DNA of 64,000 nucleotides, taken from contig JABLXC010000015.1 in assembly GCA_013178185.1 (NCBI GenBank), forward strand, positions 1-64,000, given 5' to 3'. The notes beneath the pieces are model-generated. The model was not told the origin of the DNA. It searched no databases and saw only the letters and a list, made by a program, of their open reading frames with translations. The stretch comes from Anaerolineae bacterium. Its GTDB lineage: Bacteria > Chloroflexota > Anaerolineae > Anaerolineales > Anaerolineaceae. Each line of letters starts with the position of its first letter. The stretch's first letter is position 1. Shown here in pieces: positions 1-7,780 of the stretch. Both the position numbers and the translations under genes were made by a program.

Positions 1-1
1 G

Positions 2-289
2 AAGCCAGTGCCATCCTGGCTGACCGCTTACCCCCTGTGGATCGCTCATTACGGCGTACCGCAGCCCACCATGATCCAACCCTGGGCTTCCTGGACCTTT
101 TGGCAGTGGACGGATAAAGGCGACGGTTTGGCTTTCGGTATGGAAAGCAAAAACCTTGACATGAACTGGTTCAACGGCTCAGAGCAAGAATTGCGCCAAT
201 GGGCAGGCGTCGAACCCACCCCACTCCCGGAACTTTCGCTGGAAGAGAAGGTCGCTCGTCTCTGGGAGGCGCACCCGGAAGTGCATTAG
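2..289 (+). CDS. GH25 lysozyme (N-acetylmuramidase), C-terminal part
   Basis: The gene enters from the left edge, so only about 95 C-terminal residues are visible. The segment WTFWQWTDKG followed by LDMNWFNGSEQEL is the usual end of a glycoside hydrolase family 25 catalytic domain, where the last barrel strand and the D-x-N-x-F-N-G motif lie. Family members cleave the MurNAc-GlcNAc bond of peptidoglycan and are common as phage endolysins. A GTG at position 8 is in frame but is internal to the domain and is not the true start. The stop codon overlaps the stop of the convergent recombinase gene by two bases. Its place beside an integrase suggests a phage lysis gene, but a cellular lysozyme cannot be excluded. 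Confidence 0.75.
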   Translation, partial: KPVPSWLTAYPLWIAHYGVPQPTMIQPWASWTFWQWTDKGDGLAFGMESKNLDMNWFNGSEQELRQWAGVEPTPLPELSLEEKVARLWEAHPEVH

Positions 290-1227
290 AGTCGCCAGTT
301 GTCAACGGGGGAAGCGCGGCGGTGGGCAGCCTGGGCATCGGCATCGGCGAGAGCCAGGTAGTGCTGTACCATACTCAGTGTTGTGTGGCCGAGGATGCGC
401 TGGAGTGTGAACACATCACCACCGTTGCGCAGGTATTGAATGGCAAAGGTATGGCGGAAGCGGTGAGGGTGGACGTTGGGCACACCGGCACGCTCGCCGA
501 GACGTGTTAGTAATTTTCGTAAAGAATCTCGATCTAATGGATGCCCTTCGCGGCTGAAAAATAGTTCATCGCCCTTGTACTCAGTATTGCGAATGGCCAT
601 ATATCGCCACAGGACTTTTTTGGTGACATTTCCGATAGGGATAATACGGGGGCGTGATTTGATCCCGGACATAAATGGGCGCACGGTAACTGTGGCATTT
701 TGCAGGTCAATATCTTTGATAGTCAGCCGGCACAATTCAGAGGAGCGTAGACCGGTATCGAGCAGGAGCATGAAGATGGCGCGGTCTCGGTGTGCAGTTG
801 CTCTTGGCATGGTGAAAGATTCGCGTTTGCCTTTTGACGGCGCGGTTCGGTCAATTGCTTTTAGCAGGGCTTTGATTTCGTTTTCGGTCAGAGGTTGGAC
901 TTCGCGATAAGCATAGCGCGGTTTGGTAAGAAGCTTATCCGGGCGGTCTGACAGGCCTTCTGTCTCAGTCCACTTGTAGAAAGCGCGCAATGCTTTCCAC
1001 ACATGAAAGACGGATGTACGCGATAGACGGGGGTTTTCCTGAACTGATGCCATAAAATGGCGCAGGTCGTCCACAGTCACCTGGCGGAGCGGCTTATCCA
1101 CCACCTGTCCCAGCATACTGAGTGCCCACTGATACTGTTCGACGGTTTGGGGGCTGTAGCCATCGGCGCGGCGGGCCATGAGAAAGCCTTCGATTGCCTG
1201 AGAAAGTAAGAGGTCTTTGGTTGCCAT
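286..1227 (-). CDS. Tyrosine recombinase / integrase (XerD-like)
   Basis: This is a 313-residue site-specific recombinase of the phage integrase family. Residues 5-95 form a SAM-like core-binding domain. The catalytic domain carries the expected residues: R161 in TGLRSSEL, H255 and R258 in HPHRFRH, H281 in LGHTT and the nucleophile Y290 in MVQHY. A TTG 24 bases upstream is in frame, but the ATG at 1227 is preceded by a GGAGG Shine-Dalgarno sequence seven bases away, so I start there. It lies 69 bases from the 3' end of tRNA-Pro, on the side where a tRNA-targeted element would sit, which suggests an element integrase rather than the chromosomal XerC/XerD. A 14-bp inverted repeat flanks its start codon. 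Confidence 0.9.
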   Translation of the reverse strand: MATKDLLLSQAIEGFLMARRADGYSPQTVEQYQWALSMLGQVVDKPLRQVTVDDLRHFMASVQENPRLSRTSVFHVWKALRAFYKWTETEGLSDRPDKLLTKPRYAYREVQPLTENEIKALLKAIDRTAPSKGKRESFTMPRATAHRDRAIFMLLLDTGLRSSELCRLTIKDIDLQNATVTVRPFMSGIKSRPRIIPIGNVTKKVLWRYMAIRNTEYKGDELFFSREGHPLDRDSLRKLLTRLGERAGVPNVHPHRFRHTFAIQYLRNGGDVFTLQRILGHTTLSMVQHYLALADADAQAAHRRASPVDNWRL

Positions 1228-1260
1228 CTTTTTCCTCCAGATGCCTACCAAAGACCTCTT
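1208..1260. repeat. 14-bp perfect inverted repeat around the integrase start
   Basis: AAGAGGTCTTTGGT at 1208-1221 is the exact reverse complement of ACCAAAGACCTCTT at 1247-1260. The 25-base spacer contains the GGAGG ribosome-binding site and the ATG of the integrase. The 3' arm is inside the coding region (codons 3 to 7). In mRNA this would form a stem with the initiation region in the loop; in DNA it could be a binding site for the recombinase or a regulator. Confidence 0.85.
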
Positions 1261-1295
1261 TGTCCTGCTGATTTGACTATGTAATCTGCCTTAGG

Positions 1296-1370
1296 TCGGG
1301 GCGAAAGGATTTGAACCTTCGACCTCTTGCACCCCATGCAAGCGCGCTAGCCGGACTGCGCCACGCCCCG
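1296..1370 (-). tRNA. tRNA-Pro (anticodon GGG)
   Basis: A full cloverleaf can be folded on the minus strand. The acceptor stem CGGGGCG (from 1370) pairs with CGCCCCG, with discriminator A at 1296. The D stem is GCGC/GCGC. The anticodon stem CTTGC/GCAAG holds the loop ATGGGGT, giving anticodon GGG. The T arm is AAGG-TTCAAAT-CCTT. CCA is not encoded; the genome reads CCT after the discriminator. It has its own promoter upstream, and the integrase gene lies just past its 3' end. Confidence 0.93.
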
Positions 1371-1383
1371 AATAACGTCGCTT

Positions 1384-1412
1384 ATTATACGCCAGAAGCA
1401 ATTGCTTGGCAA
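1384..1412 (-). promoter_or_regulatory. Sigma70-type promoter of tRNA-Pro
   Basis: On the minus strand TTGCCA (1412-1407) and TATAAT (1389-1384) are separated by exactly 17 bases. Transcription should start about seven bases before the tRNA acceptor stem. Confidence 0.8.
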
Positions 1413-1547
1413 CCTTTTTGAGCTCATTCAAGATTGGGAAAAATTGGGAGGGAGATTCAGTGCGGCCAATCGCCTGTCTCGTTTTGCGCTCCCGACGCGG
1501 CAAGCAAAATTGGTTTGTCCTGGCTGTCTTAAGTCCTAAGGAGGGGA

Positions 1548-2828
1548 TCAATCCGGCAGAAGAAGGCCGGTGGCGCCGTCCGGGGTAATTTTTTCGATTT
1601 GCACTTGGCCAAACTGGTTCCAAATCCGAGAAGACGACTGGGCGGCAACCCTTAGATAATTATCCGTCAAGCCATGAAGCATCCAACTGGAATTTTCTTC
1701 CTCCTGATTGGCTTCCCACAGCACTTCGAGGGTTTTGCCAAGGAACTGGCGGCGATAATTTTCTGAGGATTTGGCCAATACGGCGCGGAGAAGGGCGCTG
1801 CGGCGCTTTCGGATTTGATGAGGTACTTGATTGGGCATTCGCTCCGCTGCAACGCCCGGACGGGAAGAAAAGGTAAAAATATGCCCGGCGGCAAATTGCA
1901 TCTCTTGAACGAATTCCAGAGTCTCCGCAAATTCTTGCTCGGTCTCGCCAGGGAAGCCAACGATCATGTCGGTGGTCACGGCGATCTGCGGGGAGACCTG
2001 GCGCGCCATTTGCACCAGGCGTGAGAAAGACTTCGGGGTAGTTTTGCGTGCCATGCGCTTCAGCACAGTTTCGGAGCCGGATTGCAGGGGTAAATGCAGA
2101 TGACGGCAAAGCCTGGGGTTTTGCCATAGGGTAAAAAAGTCTTCATCCAAATCCCAGGGCTCCAGCGAAGAGAGGCGCAGCCTGGGGACATCGGTATTTT
2201 GCAGAATGGCCTCTACCAGGTTGCGGAGATGGGATGCTTTGGCGAAATCCTTTCCCCAAGATCCTAAATGCACGCCGGTTAGTACAATTTCTTTCGAGCC
2301 GCCAGCCAGGGCCGCGTTTATATCTTTCAGTACCTCTTGCACAGGTCGGCTGCGCCCTGCGCCGCGCGCCAGGCGAGTGATACAGAAAGTGCAGAAGTTG
2401 TCACAGCCATCTTGCACTTTGATGAATGCTCGGGTGCGAAGGTGGGCTCCCGGCAAGGGTTGGCGCGCGATGGGCTCCAGGTCGAAATTTTCTTCTTTGA
2501 TTTGAAACAGGTTCGCGACAAGCTGCTCTTTTTCGGAGTTGGCGACAACGATGGAAACGCCCGGTAGATCCGCCGCTGCTTTGGGGGAAAGGGTAGCCCA
2601 ACATCCGGTGACAACCACCTGTTCTGCCCCAGCGCGGGCGGCCTGACGGATCTTCTGGCGAGAATCCGAGGCAGCTTCGGTCGTAACCGCACAGGTGTTG
2701 ACGATCACCAGTTCTGCTTCGGAGGAATTGTTTACTATCGTATGACCAGCCCATCGCAATTGGGCTGCCATTCGCTCAATTTCCGCCTGGTTCAGGCGGC
2801 ATCCGATTGAATCCAGGAAAACTTTCAT
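1548..2828 (-). CDS. mtaB: tRNA N6-threonylcarbamoyladenosine (t6A37) methylthiotransferase MtaB
   Basis: This 426-residue radical-SAM methylthiotransferase would convert t6A to ms2t6A at position 37 of tRNAs reading ANN codons. The N-terminal UPF0004 domain has the three cluster-binding cysteines C10 (IGCRLNQ), C46 (NTCAVT) and C76 (TGCWA). The radical-SAM motif is C142-x3-C146-x2-C149 (GCDNFCTFC). A C-terminal TRAM-like tail follows about residue 365. The opening SIGCRLNQ and overall pattern fit the MtaB/YqeV branch better than MiaB. It is the last gene of a minus-strand run that begins near 7.7 kb. The start has only a weak AAAGG ribosome-binding site. Confidence 0.88.
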   Translation of the reverse strand: MKVFLDSIGCRLNQAEIERMAAQLRWAGHTIVNNSSEAELVIVNTCAVTTEAASDSRQKIRQAARAGAEQVVVTGCWATLSPKAAADLPGVSIVVANSEKEQLVANLFQIKEENFDLEPIARQPLPGAHLRTRAFIKVQDGCDNFCTFCITRLARGAGRSRPVQEVLKDINAALAGGSKEIVLTGVHLGSWGKDFAKASHLRNLVEAILQNTDVPRLRLSSLEPWDLDEDFFTLWQNPRLCRHLHLPLQSGSETVLKRMARKTTPKSFSRLVQMARQVSPQIAVTTDMIVGFPGETEQEFAETLEFVQEMQFAAGHIFTFSSRPGVAAERMPNQVPHQIRKRRSALLRAVLAKSSENYRRQFLGKTLEVLWEANQEEENSSWMLHGLTDNYLRVAAQSSSRIWNQFGQVQIEKITPDGATGLLLPD

Positions 2829-2846
2829 CGTAATTCACAATTACCT

Positions 2847-3509
2847 TTAAGGACTTTTGGCGACAAAGTTGTCGAAGGTGATATCCACGCCGGGCTGATC
2901 ATAAGTGCCTGCCATCAACCCGACTTCTCCGGCGGTGTGGGCAAAATCCTGCACCTCGAGCGCTTTCTCCCCGTTGATGTAGAGTGTCAAGTTTGATTGA
3001 ACGCAGTCGGCGCCGAGACGATGGCTCACATAGCCGGGCTGGATGAGATTATTGTACTGCAAATTTTGGCCGCTGATGACGGTGTATACGCCCTGCTGGA
3101 CGCGAACGATGCCAGCGTACCCATCGCTGCTGATTAAGAAGGCGTAAAAATTGTTACGGTCAGAGAAGCGGCAAATTAGTCCAAAGTCGTTGTTGTCAGG
3201 GCCTGCGACGTGGGCGGCATCCACCTCCAGGCGAACATCTTCAAAATATTTGTGGGGGCGCGACCAGTGGTCACAATTGGGTTGGTTGATCAGGAAGCGC
3301 AAGACGCCATCCTGGTAGGTTACCATTGAAACGTTATCGTTCCAGGTATCCCAACCGCTTGAAGTATCGGAGAAATCATCCAGGAATAGCACCTGACCTG
3401 GCTGCGATGCCGTGAGCTTCTGCGGGGGGAGGAGTGATGACCCCGAACAGGCCAGTATGATGCACGCAAAAAGCGGGACGATCCATCGAATTGCAGGGCG
3501 ATATGCCAT
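2847..3509 (-). CDS. Lipoprotein with a LamG/DUF1080-like beta-sandwich domain
   Basis: This is a 220-residue predicted lipoprotein. The signal peptide spans residues 1-20 with lipobox ILAC and the modified cysteine at about 21. The mature part starts with FLDDFSDTSSGW, the typical opening of concanavalin-like sandwich domains (LamG, 3-keto-disaccharide hydrolase-like), and continues with alternating beta strands such as FGLICRFSDRNNFYAFLIS to the end. Such domains often bind sugars or act as cell-surface modules; no catalytic residues can be assigned. It lies between the TPR gene and mtaB with short gaps, so it is probably co-transcribed. Confidence 0.65.
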   Translation of the reverse strand: MAYRPAIRWIVPLFACIILACSGSSLLPPQKLTASQPGQVLFLDDFSDTSSGWDTWNDNVSMVTYQDGVLRFLINQPNCDHWSRPHKYFEDVRLEVDAAHVAGPDNNDFGLICRFSDRNNFYAFLISSDGYAGIVRVQQGVYTVISGQNLQYNNLIQPGYVSHRLGADCVQSNLTLYINGEKALEVQDFAHTAGEVGLMAGTYDQPGVDITFDNFVAKSP

Positions 3510-3540
3510 TGCGCTTTGGGAACCTCCTGAAGGAACCGCT

Positions 3541-4983
3541 CTAATAACGCAGTGGAAAGAAACGCTCTAACAGCCGACTTGCCAGCATTCCTTCCATTTG
3601 ATCGGGCTTACTCAAGGAAAGCGCTCTTTGCAGGTGATAAGAAGCGAAGTCGTAATTTTCGCTTTGCAAATAGAATTGGCCAAGCACGAGATGCGCATAG
3701 GCGTTGTTGTCGTCAAGCTGGATGGCTTGGAGCAAAAACCGTTCGGCGCTGGCAAAATCGCGCAGATCAAACAATATCCTTCCCATCAGGACGTGCGCGG
3801 TGGCATCTTGAGGACTCAGCATCAGAAGACGCCTGGCAGCGGGCAGTCCTTCTTCCCGTAGGTTTGTGGCATAATCCACGCAGAAGCGTGCCAGGCTTGC
3901 CCAGACCAGGGGGTTCTCTGGCTCCAGGCTGGCTGCTTTTTGGAAGTGGTTCATGGCGGCCTTCAAATCGCCGGCTTCTGCGGCCGTGTTACCTAATTCA
4001 ATCTGCCAGGCAGCCTGCTCTGGTTCTAAAGCGGCCAGCGCACGGAGAAAAACCTGCGCCATTTCTGGTTTTCCCTGTCTTCGCCAATACAGGGACATCA
4101 ACGCCCTGACGGTGGGCGAAGTTGGCGACAAGGACTCGGCATGCTGGAGTGCAGCAAAACCGTCTTTTCCTGTTTGTTGTTGCGCTTCCCCCAAAAACGC
4201 CCAGGCTTCGGCGTGGTCCGGGGACTGCGCGACAGCTTGCTCGAAGAGGAGGGCGGCTAGATCCCATTGGCCCAGACCTGCCAGGGCGCGGCCAGTTTGC
4301 ATCGTGCATTTGACTTCCGAACCGCAATCCTCTTTTCTCAACGCTTTGCGCAATTGAAAAATCTGACTTGAAAGCGATCGGTCGATGGCGGCTGCCTTGT
4401 CCAAGGCCTCAACTGCTAGAGCGGGATCGTGTACAGCCAGGACAAAGCCCAGTTCCAACAAAGGATGAGCATTGCCGGGTTGGCGTTCTATCCAGGATTG
4501 CAGTGTCTGCGCGGCCCCGGCGAGATCTCCCTCCTGGCGTTGCAAAGCCGCCAGGTCAGCGTGGGTCTGGATAGGGGCTTTGCCCGAAGCCACGAGGGGC
4601 TGCCAGGTGTTTATGGCCAACTTTGGACTTCCGCCCAGCCAGTATGCTTTGCCAAGAAGAATCAGACCCTCTGTTGTGAAACCTGGACGGTTGGCGGCGA
4701 TCTCGAGGCTCTGAATGGCGTCCTGCCATTTTCCGGCCTGAAGATAAAATTGCCCCAATTTGACCCAGAGATCGGTGCGCCAGGGTTGGAATTCCAGGAT
4801 GACAGTGGTAGCGCTTGCGGCTTTTTGCAGGCTTAAGTGCGTCTCAGCGAGGCTGGCTTGCTGGAAGGCATGGGACAAGCGCAGCGGCGCTGGGTGGAGG
4901 TTCAAAAGGATAACCAACAGCCAGGGCAGCCCAATCCCCGCCGCGATGAGTAACTGCCGCCTCAATTGCCCCGGTTGCGACAT
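3541..4983 (-). CDS. TPR-repeat protein with N-terminal membrane anchor
   Basis: This is a protein of about 480 residues. A hydrophobic segment near residues 9-26 (LLIAAGIGLPWLLVILL) anchors or exports it. The remainder is a chain of tetratricopeptide repeats, each about 34 residues with the A/G-Y/F and P pattern, for example WVKLGQFYLQAGKWQDAIQSLEIA, WAFLGEAQQQTGKDGFAAL and AHLVLGQFYLQSENYDFASYHLQRAL. TPR arrays mediate protein-protein contacts, and the partner is unknown. GTG at 4986 and ATG at 4983 are adjacent; I prefer the ATG. It follows the DUF6159 gene by 11 bases, so translation may be coupled. Confidence 0.75.
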   Translation of the reverse strand: MSQPGQLRRQLLIAAGIGLPWLLVILLNLHPAPLRLSHAFQQASLAETHLSLQKAASATTVILEFQPWRTDLWVKLGQFYLQAGKWQDAIQSLEIAANRPGFTTEGLILLGKAYWLGGSPKLAINTWQPLVASGKAPIQTHADLAALQRQEGDLAGAAQTLQSWIERQPGNAHPLLELGFVLAVHDPALAVEALDKAAAIDRSLSSQIFQLRKALRKEDCGSEVKCTMQTGRALAGLGQWDLAALLFEQAVAQSPDHAEAWAFLGEAQQQTGKDGFAALQHAESLSPTSPTVRALMSLYWRRQGKPEMAQVFLRALAALEPEQAAWQIELGNTAAEAGDLKAAMNHFQKAASLEPENPLVWASLARFCVDYATNLREEGLPAARRLLMLSPQDATAHVLMGRILFDLRDFASAERFLLQAIQLDDNNAYAHLVLGQFYLQSENYDFASYHLQRALSLSKPDQMEGMLASRLLERFFPLRY

Positions 4984-4994
4984 CACTTGATGGC

Positions 4995-5843
4995 TTATTT
5001 GAGGGAGCGGAACGCGCTTTCAACCAGCTTTGGATCGAAGAAGCCTTCGGAACGTCCCTCTACTGCATAGAGATATACCGCGGCGGTATAGACGCCATTG
5101 AGGGTGGAACTGATCAGGCCGCTGATGACCAGCGCAAAGACGAACACCATCCCAACCAGAAGGGCCAACCACACTGTTTCGGTGGCGGCGAGCGTCAGAA
5201 AGGTGGCGGGAATCCCGATCAGGAGAATAAGGAATGTGACCAGTCCAAAAAATGCTCCCATGCCGAGATTCCCTGCAATTTGCTCACCCCAAGTTTTCTT
5301 CAATAGCTGCACACTGCGTTTAATGGCTTCGATTGGGCCAACATTCTCAACTGCCAGCACCGGTACGACCAGGAAAGTGGCGATGTTCCAGGCAAACCCA
5401 ATCAGCGAGATTATTGCCCTGCCAAGGCCTTTGCTCTTTTCGGAAAGAGTTTTAAGGATGATACCAACCGTGGCCGCGATCAGGGCATATCCCACGATGG
5501 CGCCGAACCGACTGAATGCAATCCTGAGGCCATCTCCTACAGTAGGGTCGCCGCCCCGTAGGCGGATCAGCGCTGCTCCTACGAGCGCGGTATTGGCGAA
5601 GAAAATTACCAGGTATTGCGCCAGGTAGAAGAAAAAGAGCACGATAAAGCCCATAATCTGAGATCGCTGACTGAATAAGGTGTCAAATGCGCCTGCCAGG
5701 ATGGTTGGCAAGAAGAAGGTCAAGGTCACCACCAGTGTGCCGATCGAAGAAAGGATCGGGAAAATCACCAATTCTTTATCTGCCCTAAGAACTCGAGCAC
5801 TGGCTTTGACTAAAGTCCAGCTATTGGAAATTTTTTGAAACAT
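4995..5843 (-). CDS. DUF6159-family integral membrane protein
   Basis: This 282-residue membrane protein opens with a short cytoplasmic segment (SWTLVKASARVLRADKELVIFPILS) and then six or so hydrophobic helices, around residues 35-55, 65-95, 110-130, 140-165, 190-215 and 220-250. The N-terminal phrase and topology match the DUF6159 family, whose function is not known. A strong AGGAGG site precedes the ATG. It lies in the proC to mtaB minus-strand run. Confidence 0.72.
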   Translation of the reverse strand: MFQKISNSWTLVKASARVLRADKELVIFPILSSIGTLVVTLTFFLPTILAGAFDTLFSQRSQIMGFIVLFFFYLAQYLVIFFANTALVGAALIRLRGGDPTVGDGLRIAFSRFGAIVGYALIAATVGIILKTLSEKSKGLGRAIISLIGFAWNIATFLVVPVLAVENVGPIEAIKRSVQLLKKTWGEQIAGNLGMGAFFGLVTFLILLIGIPATFLTLAATETVWLALLVGMVFVFALVISGLISSTLNGVYTAAVYLYAVEGRSEGFFDPKLVESAFRSLK

Positions 5844-5898
5844 AGGTGGTTCCTCCTTTCAAAAGAAAAATGATCCTGTGAGCAGGTGGGACCAGGCC

Positions 5899-6768
5899 CT
5901 AGTGTTTCGATCCGCCATTTTCGCTGTTCTTGCTTTCCGGCGGCTTCGCATCCTTTCCCTTGCCTAATTCTTGCGAGCGCTCATAGGCGGCCCATATCGC
6001 GCGGGAGATGGCGGTGCGGAAGCCAGCCTTTTCGAGATAATATAAAGCGGCTGCAGAAGTGCCTCCCGGCGAGGTAACCTCATTGCGTAAACGGGCGGGG
6101 TGCGCTTGTTTGGAAATATAATAATCCACCGAGCCGCGCACCGTTTGAACAACGAGCTGTTCGGCAATACGGCGTGGAAAACCCAGGTGCACGCCTGCAT
6201 CAATCATCGCTTCCATGAAGAGAAAGGTATAGGCAGGCCCCGTGCCGGAGAGCGCCGTTGCCATATCCAGATAACTTTCTTCTTCCACGTATACTTCTGA
6301 GCCGAGCGCGGAAAGAACCTGGCGGGCGGTTTCCATCTGCTCGCTGGTTACAGCAGGGGAATTTGTCCAAACGGTGATTCCTTCTCCAATCTGCGCTGGC
6401 GTGTTTGGCATGGAACGCACGACGCTATCATGTTCTAATCCATCTCTGATCATCTGGATTGAAGCTCCGGCAACAATCGAGATCACCACCGCTTTAGAAG
6501 GTACGTGGCCTTTCAATCCAGCCAACACGCGCGGGAGAATTTGAGGCTTGACAGACAGAATGACGACATCTGCCTGACTGACTGCCAGTTTATTATCCCA
6601 AAGGGCTTTGACGCCATAACGCGCCTGCAATTCCTGATTGTGATCCAGTTCTGGGCCCGAGATCACAATGCGATCGCCTGTGGTCAAATTATTCCTCAGT
6701 AAGCCGCCAATGATCGCCTCAGCCATTGCGCCTGGTCCAATCACAGCTATGACAAGTGAATGATCCAT
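5899..6768 (-). CDS. proC: Pyrroline-5-carboxylate reductase
   Basis: This enzyme catalyses the last step of proline biosynthesis, reducing 1-pyrroline-5-carboxylate with NAD(P)H. The 289-residue product has an N-terminal Rossmann fold starting IAVIGPGAMAEAI, the conserved SVKPQ segment, MPNTP, and the C-terminal substrate-site region EVTSPGGTSAAAL. The open frame extends upstream to 6816, but the ATG at 6768 has a GGAGGAG site five bases before it and lines up with the family start. A polar tail rich in K, E and S ends the protein. It starts 25 bases after the methyltransferase gene stops. Confidence 0.93.
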   Translation of the reverse strand: MDHSLVIAVIGPGAMAEAIIGGLLRNNLTTGDRIVISGPELDHNQELQARYGVKALWDNKLAVSQADVVILSVKPQILPRVLAGLKGHVPSKAVVISIVAGASIQMIRDGLEHDSVVRSMPNTPAQIGEGITVWTNSPAVTSEQMETARQVLSALGSEVYVEEESYLDMATALSGTGPAYTFLFMEAMIDAGVHLGFPRRIAEQLVVQTVRGSVDYYISKQAHPARLRNEVTSPGGTSAAALYYLEKAGFRTAISRAIWAAYERSQELGKGKDAKPPESKNSENGGSKH

Positions 6769-6793
6769 TTCTCCTCCGATAAGCCTGGCCTGA

Positions 6794-7693
6794 TTAATTT
6801 GCCGACCAGCGAGCAAAAATTGCAGTCGAAAGCAGCCGCCGGGCGCTTTGTTCTTCCAGCGCGATTTCTCCAGCTTCTACCTGACCTTTCCATCCTGACA
6901 TAAGCTCTTGCAACGCGTAATAGAGCGTCAGCGCAGAGGCTTTGACGGCATAAGCGGTAATCACCACAAACGCAGGGCTCGGGCTGAGGATCTGTTTGCA
7001 GGAATGTAACAACTCCGAAATGAGTTTGTAAAATTCCCAAACCTCTCCCTTTGGTCCCCGGCCGAATTTGGGCGGATCGAGGATAATGCCTTCATAATGC
7101 GCTCCACGCCGGTTTTCGCGCTGAACGAACTTTAGCGCATCTTCTACAATCCAGCGGATTGGCATACCAGCCAATCCGGAAAGTTCCTGGTTTTCCCGAG
7201 CCCATGTCACTGCTTTGCGAGAGGCGTCGATATGGGTCACCCTGGCGCCCGCAGCTGCGGCTGCCAGGGTCGCCAGGCCTGTGTACCCAAACAGATTCAA
7301 TACCTGGACGGGTCTAGCAGCTTTTTTGACCTGGCTGCGGATCCAATCCCAATGTACAGCCTGTTCAGGAAAAACCCCTATGTGACGCGAAGCCGTGGTT
7401 TGAACCTTCATGCAGAGATCCTTATAACGGATCAACCAGGATTCAGGCAGGCATTTTGAGCTTTCCCAGTGCCCGCCGTTTTCTTCGGGAGCGGGAATAA
7501 ACTTGCCATCTATTTGCTGCCACTCCTTGACCGGCAGAGCCGTTTGCCACATTGCTTCTGCCTCAGGACGGACCAACCGGTAAGGTCCATAGCGTTCGAG
7601 CTTGTAACCGTTGCCGCTGTCCAGAAGCTTATAGTCCTCCCAGTCTGGAGAAGACAGGATTGATAAATGAGGGGTTTGAGAGGCAATAGCCAT
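6794..7693 (-). CDS. Class I SAM-dependent rRNA methyltransferase, RlmI/RlmK-like
   Basis: This protein of about 299 residues has a C-terminal Rossmann methyltransferase domain with motif I VLNLFGYTGLATLAAAAAGA near residue 130 and the DPPKFGRG motif near 205. Both are typical of the RlmI/YwbD group that methylates 23S rRNA. No N-terminal PUA domain is present, so the exact target cannot be named. TTG, TTG and ATG occur in a row; I take the ATG at 7693. There is no Shine-Dalgarno sequence, but a minus-strand TATACT at 7710-7705 would place the transcript start only a few bases before the ATG, so the mRNA may be almost leaderless. Confidence 0.75.
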   Translation of the reverse strand: MAIASQTPHLSILSSPDWEDYKLLDSGNGYKLERYGPYRLVRPEAEAMWQTALPVKEWQQIDGKFIPAPEENGGHWESSKCLPESWLIRYKDLCMKVQTTASRHIGVFPEQAVHWDWIRSQVKKAARPVQVLNLFGYTGLATLAAAAAGARVTHIDASRKAVTWARENQELSGLAGMPIRWIVEDALKFVQRENRRGAHYEGIILDPPKFGRGPKGEVWEFYKLISELLHSCKQILSPSPAFVVITAYAVKASALTLYYALQELMSGWKGQVEAGEIALEEQSARRLLSTAIFARWSAN

Positions 7694-7780
7694 CAACAAA
7701 GCAAAGTATACCAGAGAAATGAGAGCAGGTTATAATGGCAAAATATTCTTTCAGTTCAAGATCATTTATGAGGCTCAGGA

